Assembly (NCBI GenBank): GCA_934045075.1
Contig: OW203724.1
Coordinates: 16,049,143 to 16,113,142, forward strand
Reading direction: 5' to 3'
DNA from: Yponomeuta sedellus
Taxonomy: Eukaryota; Arthropoda; Insecta; Lepidoptera; Yponomeutidae
Length of the DNA stretch: 64,000 nucleotides
Made by a program: the position numbers and the translations under genes
The notes under the pieces: generated by a model
What the model saw: only the letters and a program-made list of their open reading frames with translations
The model's database searches: none
Told to the model about the DNA's origin: nothing
In this document: positions 59,740-64,000 of the stretch, piece after piece
Layout of the letters: every line of letters begins with the position of its first letter
Position numbering within the stretch: position 1 is the first letter of the stretch

Positions 59740-60411
59740 ATGTCATTCACGCTATCAATAACCGGTTGTAAACCAGCTTTGTCAACATTTTATTCGCCGG
59801 CTCTGCAGCTTGATGGTGAATATGAATGTGGGCTGATCTTTTTTTCGACGTTTAATTCGATTCCTAACATAGAATGCTACAACAACAAATTTCATTATGG
59901 CGACAACGAAATGATTGAAATACCCGAAGGATCATACGAGCTATTAGATATAAATGACTTTTTAAAAACAAATTTAGTAGACTGTACGTTTAATTTGATA
60001 TGTAACAATAACACTTTGAGCACAAAAATAATTTGTTCAAAAGATATTCATTTTGAGAAATCCGGTTCAATCGGAAGGATATTGGGTTTTGGAAATCAGA
60101 CTCTTAAAGCTAATATATTACATGAGTCTCTCTTCCCTGTAAACATTCTACCAACAACCATCGTTCGAATAGAATGTGATATCGTGAGCGGATCGTACAT
60201 AAATGGGAAGCCTAGCCATATAATTTACGAATTTGCACCTAATGTACCGCCAGGGTACAGGATTATAGAAATCCCAAAAAATTTGATATATTTCCCAGTA
60301 AATCAAAATACAGTTAGCGAGATTAATATAAGGATTTTGGATGCAAATAACAACCTTATAAATCTACGACAAGAAGAACTACAGTTATATTTACACCTAA
60401 GACGAAAATGA
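59740..60411 (+). CDS. Maverick penton-like minor capsid protein (single jelly roll)
   Basis: 223 residues, beta-rich, starting MSFTLSITGCKPALSTFYSP. It has alternating hydrophobic strands, YECGLIFFSTFNSIPNI, EIPEGSYELLDINDFLK and the terminal LQLYLHLRRK. This pattern and its position just before the large capsid gene agree with the penton homologue of Polintons and adintoviruses. No catalytic motif. Assigned by size, beta-strand pattern and gene order, so moderate confidence. The stop overlaps the next ATG (ATGA at 60408-60411). Confidence 0.6.
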   Translation: MSFTLSITGCKPALSTFYSPALQLDGEYECGLIFFSTFNSIPNIECYNNKFHYGDNEMIEIPEGSYELLDINDFLKTNLVDCTFNLICNNNTLSTKIICSKDIHFEKSGSIGRILGFGNQTLKANILHESLFPVNILPTTIVRIECDIVSGSYINGKPSHIIYEFAPNVPPGYRIIEIPKNLIYFPVNQNTVSEINIRILDANNNLINLRQEELQLYLHLRRK

Positions 60412-60554
60412 TAGATTTCATAAATAAAACATTGGTACCCGAAACCAAAGATCTCAGTACAACACAGTTTCCGCAACAGAAACCACCTGCTAAAAAGAAA
60501 AAACTGACTAAGGAAAATAAACAATTTCTCAGATACTTAAAAGTCATAAAATGA
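60408..60554 (+). CDS. Short basic ORF between penton-like and capsid genes
   Basis: 48 codons (MIDFINKTLVPETKDLSTTQ...) with a lysine cluster KPPAKKKKLTK. It is linked at both ends by ATGA overlaps: its ATG overlaps the penton-like stop and its stop overlaps the capsid ATG (60551-60554). The precise double overlap and open frame argue that it is a real gene rather than a spacer. It may be a small basic core or scaffold peptide, or serve translational coupling. No homologue recognised. Confidence 0.5.
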   Translation: MIDFINKTLVPETKDLSTTQFPQQKPPAKKKKLTKENKQFLRYLKVIK

Positions 60555-61765
60555 ATATCTTAAATATCTTGGATTCTTTCGCCTACGACAACAGCATTGA
60601 AAGCTACCAAATCCATTCGTATAAGCCCTACATTAATAGTTTTAACAAAAACGATGAAATACGCATTCCCATCAATCAACAAGACTTATACGTCTTACCG
60701 TCACAGAGTACACTATACATCGAAGGTTCTATCACAGTGCACCGTCCAAATGGCGATAAAAAAGAGAGAGTGAGTAATATTGAGTTGGTGAATAATGCAG
60801 CGCTTTTTCTTTTCCAAGACATTCGATATGAACTAAATGGCGTAGAAATTGATAGGATAAAAAATGCTGGGATCACAACTACTATTAAATCATTGCTCTC
60901 GATGAATGAAAATGAATCAAAAATGTCACGGCTATGGGGGTGGGACATTGATGGAATAAAAAATACTACTGGTAATTTTTCCGCCTGTATCCCATTGAAT
61001 AAAGTTTTAGGTTTCGCTGAAGATTATAATAAAATAATAATGAACTGTAAACATGAGCTGGTTCTTTTGCGTAGTAATACAAACCTTAATTCTATTAAAT
61101 TAACCACTAATGAAGTGTTAGATGACATAACCATTAACAAAATTGTATGGAGAGTACCGCATATAAAAGTATCTGATCGTGAAAGAGTTAACTTGCTGAG
61201 ATGTTTGGAGAAAGATAGACCTATCAGTTTAGCATTTAGGAATTGGGATCTCTATGAATACCCTCTTTTACCACAGACTACAAAACATACTTGGTCTATA
61301 AAAACCACATCTCAATTAGAGAAACCACGTTATGTGATTATTGGTTTACAAACTAATCGGAAAAGTTTAGGTATGAAAGACATGTCTCACTTTGATCATT
61401 GTTATGTACGTGATGTCAAGGTTTTTTTAAATTCAACTTACTTTCCATATGAAAGTCTCAATATTAAGTTTACTGAAGAAAGGTATATGATATTATATGA
61501 GCAGTACGCTAGATTCCAACAGTCTTACTATGGACGTCGGTGTGAGCCGTTGTTAAATCTGAAGGATTTCAAAGATAAAGCACCATTATTTGTAATAGAT
61601 TGCTGCAGGCAAAATGAGACCCTGAAGACAGGTCCCATTGATGTTAGAGTAGAAATAGAGAGTGATTTAGAAATACCAGATCAAACTTCTGCTTACTGCC
61701 TCATACTAAACGATTGTGTAATCGAATATAAACCACTTTCTAACATCGTTAAAAAAATAACATGA
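60551..61765 (+). CDS. Maverick major capsid protein candidate (double jelly roll)
   Basis: 404 residues. The first jelly roll is seen in SYKPYINSFNKNDEIRIPIN, then DLYVLPSQSTLYIEGSITV and LFLFQDIRYELNGVEID; the second lies in the C-terminal half around HTWSIKTTSQLEKPRYVIIG, DVKVFLNSTYFPYE and the final VRVEIESDLEIP. Length and paired beta-sandwich pattern fit double-jelly-roll capsid proteins of insect Maverick-like elements. There is no signal peptide or membrane segment. Overlaps upstream and downstream genes by ATGA. Confidence 0.72.
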   Translation: MNILNILDSFAYDNSIESYQIHSYKPYINSFNKNDEIRIPINQQDLYVLPSQSTLYIEGSITVHRPNGDKKERVSNIELVNNAALFLFQDIRYELNGVEIDRIKNAGITTTIKSLLSMNENESKMSRLWGWDIDGIKNTTGNFSACIPLNKVLGFAEDYNKIIMNCKHELVLLRSNTNLNSIKLTTNEVLDDITINKIVWRVPHIKVSDRERVNLLRCLEKDRPISLAFRNWDLYEYPLLPQTTKHTWSIKTTSQLEKPRYVIIGLQTNRKSLGMKDMSHFDHCYVRDVKVFLNSTYFPYESLNIKFTEERYMILYEQYARFQQSYYGRRCEPLLNLKDFKDKAPLFVIDCCRQNETLKTGPIDVRVEIESDLEIPDQTSAYCLILNDCVIEYKPLSNIVKKIT

Positions 61766-62250
61766 ATTCTGAACATATTTTTGTAGATTTACAAGGATTT
61801 AGAGATTATAAAAATAATTTTATTATTAAAGAGTTTGCTCTCGCTACTAAAGAATTTACTATGGTCTACTTAGTAAAACCTCCTTATCCATTTTCTACTT
61901 TATCAGATAGCGAAAAAAAGCAAGTTGTTTGGTTGGAAAAGAATAGAGGAATTTATTGGCGTGAAGGTTTTATTGACTACCGCGAATTTCATAGGTTAAT
62001 TTATAGTTTATTGAGGAATAAGAAAATTTTTGTAAAAGGTTTAGAAAAAATCATGTGGGTAAATAAACTTTGTGGTGATTGTTGTGTTATTAATATCGAG
62101 GAAAATCAATGTCCTAATATAAAATACCTGCATGATAAATATAGTGTATGCAATTTTACGTGTTTTTCTCACCACAAACAATGTGCGTTGAAAAATGTAC
62201 TATGTGTCAAGAAATGGTTTTATGAAAATAATGTTATAGAATTTATTTAG
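61762..62250 (+). CDS. Maverick-associated DEDD-exonuclease-like protein
   Basis: 162 residues. It starts MNSEHIFVDLQGFRDYKN, with an acidic residue on a predicted first strand as in DEDD 3'-5' exonucleases (D9), continues with IIKEFALATK, YLVKPPYPF and HRLIYSLLRNKKIFVKGLEK, and ends in a Cys/His-rich part (CVINIEENQCPN, CFSHHKQCALKNVLC). Similar uncharacterised proteins occur widely in arthropod genomes. The full set of DEDD catalytic acids is not evident, so activity is uncertain. Last gene of the block. ATGA overlap with the capsid gene. Confidence 0.5.
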   Translation: MNSEHIFVDLQGFRDYKNNFIIKEFALATKEFTMVYLVKPPYPFSTLSDSEKKQVVWLEKNRGIYWREGFIDYREFHRLIYSLLRNKKIFVKGLEKIMWVNKLCGDCCVINIEENQCPNIKYLHDKYSVCNFTCFSHHKQCALKNVLCVKKWFYENNVIEFI

Positions 62251-62291
62251 AATAAGCAAGTATTTATGTAACTTTTTTATTGAAAGTAAGA

Positions 62292-62297
62292 AATAAA
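62292..62297 (+). promoter_or_regulatory. Candidate polyadenylation signal ending the Maverick block
   Basis: AATAAA 42 bases after the last Maverick stop. The minus-strand gene's own AATAAA (62332-62327) lies only 30 bases away, so the two transcription units converge. Confidence 0.5.
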
Positions 62298-62326
62298 TGT
62301 AAATGTATTTAAAAAAGAAAACATGT

Positions 62327-62332
62327 TTTATT
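62327..62332 (-). promoter_or_regulatory. Candidate polyadenylation signal of the minus-strand gene
   Basis: AATAAA on the minus strand, about 25 bases after the stop codon at 62359. Confidence 0.45.
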
Positions 62333-62358
62333 TAATTAATTTTTAATTTAAAACGAAA

Positions 62359-62720
62359 TTAATAACTATTGCACATATTTTTAGAAATGTTCTTAACTAC
62401 GTTTTCCACCATGTCCATTATTTCGTCTACAGGATCTATCACAACATATTGGGCACTTAACACCGCACTTTCACTGTTTGTGTCCTTACACTCATTTAAG
62501 TCGAATACTTCTATTTTTATCAACCGATTTCCTCTTCTTGCCGCCTTGCTAACCACATATGATGTAGACGTGGAGTCCTTTGCAACCCGTTTCCTTGAAG
62601 TCTTACTTTTCCGCTTCCCCACGTCTGATGGAGCCGGGTTTCGTATTTCTTCGACATCACTATCGAACCCACTCAAAATATTTTGCGCGTAGTAGTAAGG
62701 GTCAGTCGGATCAGTCTCGC
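62359..62720 (-). CDS. Last exon of an unrecognised minus-strand gene
   Basis: Open from a TTTTAG acceptor at 62720 to the stop at 62359 (about 120 codons). Peptide: TDPYYYAQNILSGFDSDVEE, a Lys/Arg-rich stretch (KRKSKTSRKR) that may be nuclear targeting, then VIDPVDEIMDMVENVVKNIS. An alternative is a separate ORF from ATG at 62676. It should join the exon at 63081-62721, but the best phase-consistent junction would leave an intron of only 26 bases, too short for normal splicing. I do not recognise the family. Confidence 0.45.
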
Positions 62721-63081
62721 CTAAAATCTAAAAAAACTCGCCTCACTATTATCATACAGTGAATAAACTTGTTTAATAAATTTCTGTAATACGTCCCAGT
62801 GCGGTGTGTCCGTATCAGTCTGCAATTTTATTACCATCAACGCTTTTTTCCACCTCTCTTGAACGTTGGTACTTGCAGCATCGGTAGTGTTGTAGACCTT
62901 CAATTCTATATAGAATTCTCCTTCCGTCGTTGCTGTCCGACGAACGTGACCATTGGCGACCCGCGTCACTAGACTCGACCCCAGTTGGTGCTGCTCGGGA
63001 GTCGCTTTAGCGACCTTCTCTGCGTCTCGCAAAATCCCGAAAAGATCTCCCACCGTCTTTTTCTTTAAGGTGCTTGCAGAC
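62721..63081 (-). CDS. Internal exon of the unrecognised minus-strand gene
   Basis: Acceptor CTTTTACAG before 63081; the first base completes an AGG codon from the exon at the window edge. About 110 codons: KKKTVGDLFGILRDAEKVAK, HQLGSSLVTRVANGHVRRT, EGEFYIELKVYNTT, WDVLQKFIKQVYSLY. It looks helical and coding. The frame ends at TAG 62721-62723, or is spliced shortly before. It may be a host gene flanking the Maverick or cargo of the element. Confidence 0.5.
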
Positions 63082-63976
63082 CTGTAAAAGTGAACAATAT
63101 ATTTTAAAACATAAGTACCTTCATAAACTTATACCTATATTCCGATTGGGTAGGCTATCTATAGGAGATACACATACATTGAACGAGTATGAAGTGGATG
63201 ATAGTTTAATATGAAGGGTACATATCTACTTTTGATCTATCCCATATATGTCATTCTTAATAAGCAAATATCCCAAGTGATTCTTAATAAGCATATCTTA
63301 CATGGAAAACAAAAATACTACGCGAAGCGGGTATCGAACCCACGACTAGTAAGATGCAAAGTAAACAGTCGACAGCATGTTAACCTTTACGAGTACATGC
63401 CTGCAATGTAATCAACGATTCAATGACTCAGCGGTGTGCTAGAGTCAAATGACGCGACAACGTAACAACGAATAATATAACGAGACTAATTCTATTCCAG
63501 TAAACTTTTCCCTGGATGTAAACATTTACCGTAACGATCAATGTTAAGCCGGGTCCGCTGCGCCATGTTACGCGTGTTACAAAAAATGTAACACGTTATT
63601 AAAACAAAAATGGGGAGTGGTATTAACACTTTACGTGTTACGTAACGTAACGTTATATAACAAGTACCTAACGTGTTATACCATGTCCCACTTTTATTAT
63701 ATTTAAGTGTTACGTTTTTTGTAACACGCGTAACATGGTGCAGCGGCCCGGCTTTAGGCTATAGAAAATAAGGTTTAAGGGTCAAACCTATGGTTTGAAT
63801 TATTAAGACGAATAATCAACTTTTAGTTATGAAACAAACAAATAAACAGTTGTTATCTCTTTCAATGTTCCAAGATTTTCATCAACAGCTTGATTACATC
63901 GAGGGAATCGTCATTTGAAACGATGTGTAAAGTGTACAATCATTTATAATAAACTATAGATGTATTGTATTCTTAC
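63082..63976. other. Intron of the minus-strand gene
   Basis: Contains a tRNA-like B-box fragment (63330-63410, CGGGTATCGAACCCACGAC), a MITE (63547-63753) and otherwise AT-rich DNA. Confidence 0.45.
63547..63753. mobile_element. Harbinger-like MITE with TTA duplication
   Basis: 207 bp with arms AGCCGGGTCCGCTGCGCCAT and the inverse of ATGGTGCAGCGGCCCGGCT, flanked by TTA on both sides (63544-63546, 63754-63756). The inner region repeats GTGTTAC/GTAACAC words. The 3-bp TTA target suggests PIF/Harbinger mobilisation. Confidence 0.75.
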
Positions 63977-64000
63977 CTAACTGTCTCCTCAACGTAGCTC
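63977..64000 (-). CDS. Upstream exon of the unrecognised gene, cut by the window edge
   Basis: The minus strand reads an open segment (SYVEETV) ending at donor GTAAGA after 63977. Phase agrees with the exon at 63081. Only the last 24 bases are visible. Confidence 0.4.

Larger units (their letters stand above)
55484..62250 (+). mobile_element. Maverick/Polinton (adintovirus-like) gene block
   Basis: Ten tightly packed plus-strand genes for virion assembly and integration, all open. The set of A32-like ATPase, integrase, adenain-like protease and jelly-roll capsid proteins defines Maverick/Polinton elements, which combine transposon and virus traits. Protein-primed DNA polymerase B, a further hallmark, is not visible in the window. 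Terminal inverted repeats were not found, so exact ends are unknown. The coordinates cover coding sequence only. Confidence 0.88.

Overview
The window looks like lepidopteran nuclear DNA: AT-rich, intron-bearing, and full of transposons typical of moths and butterflies. These include Helitrons with TC...CTAG ends of the Lep1 type, a Mag-lineage Ty3/gypsy element with very short LTRs, RTE and Jockey LINEs, and tRNA-headed SINEs. No rRNA gene, CRISPR array or bacterial operon is present. Everything here is read by eye; no homology search was run.

Layout. (1) 1.2-18 kb, minus strand: a multi-exon BTB/POZ gene ending in a FLYWCH zinc-finger exon and a short H-x-H exon (mod(mdg4)-like architecture). 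A full-length, uninterrupted Mag-like retrotransposon (12114-16696, TSD ACCAG) sits in one intron. (2) 19.36-44.49 kb, plus strand: a paralogous, divergently transcribed BTB-FLYWCH gene. Seven exons join in phase to 357 codons plus stop (the last exon also holds the stop). Its 16-kb fifth intron holds a three-level nest: a decayed DNA transposon (28822-40331) interrupted by a CsRn1-like gypsy element (30517-39829, LTRs identical by eye), whose 3' LTR is interrupted by a GC-rich Jockey-clade LINE (34914-39764, 11-bp TSD). (3) 44.5-54.5 kb: gene-poor DNA with a THAP-domain remnant, hairpins, SINEs, a probable first exon of an aminoacylase-like gene and a decayed Jockey LINE. (4) 54.5-55.4 kb: three successive foldback elements. 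(5) 55.48-62.25 kb: a compact Maverick/Polinton (adintovirus-like) gene block, all on the plus strand. It encodes a packaging ATPase, an uncharacterised protein, a fibre-like protein, a DDE integrase with chromodomain, a parvovirus-type phospholipase A2 fused to an adenovirus core-protein-like tail, an adenain-like protease, a penton-like protein, a 48-residue basic protein, a double-jelly-roll capsid candidate and an exonuclease-like protein. (6) 62.3-64 kb, minus strand: exons of an unrecognised spliced gene that runs off the right edge.

The most interesting part is the Maverick block. Every reading frame is open, neighbours are joined by four ATGA stop-start overlaps, and the protease frame has no ATG before its conserved N-terminal part. 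Instead, a canonical A AAA AAC slippery heptamer lies in the phospholipase frame directly before that gene's stop codon, in the correct phase for a -1 shift into the protease frame. No DNA polymerase B gene is seen on either side inside the window. Because the block ends tail-to-tail with the minus-strand gene, without a visible terminal inverted repeat between them, the element may continue past the right edge.
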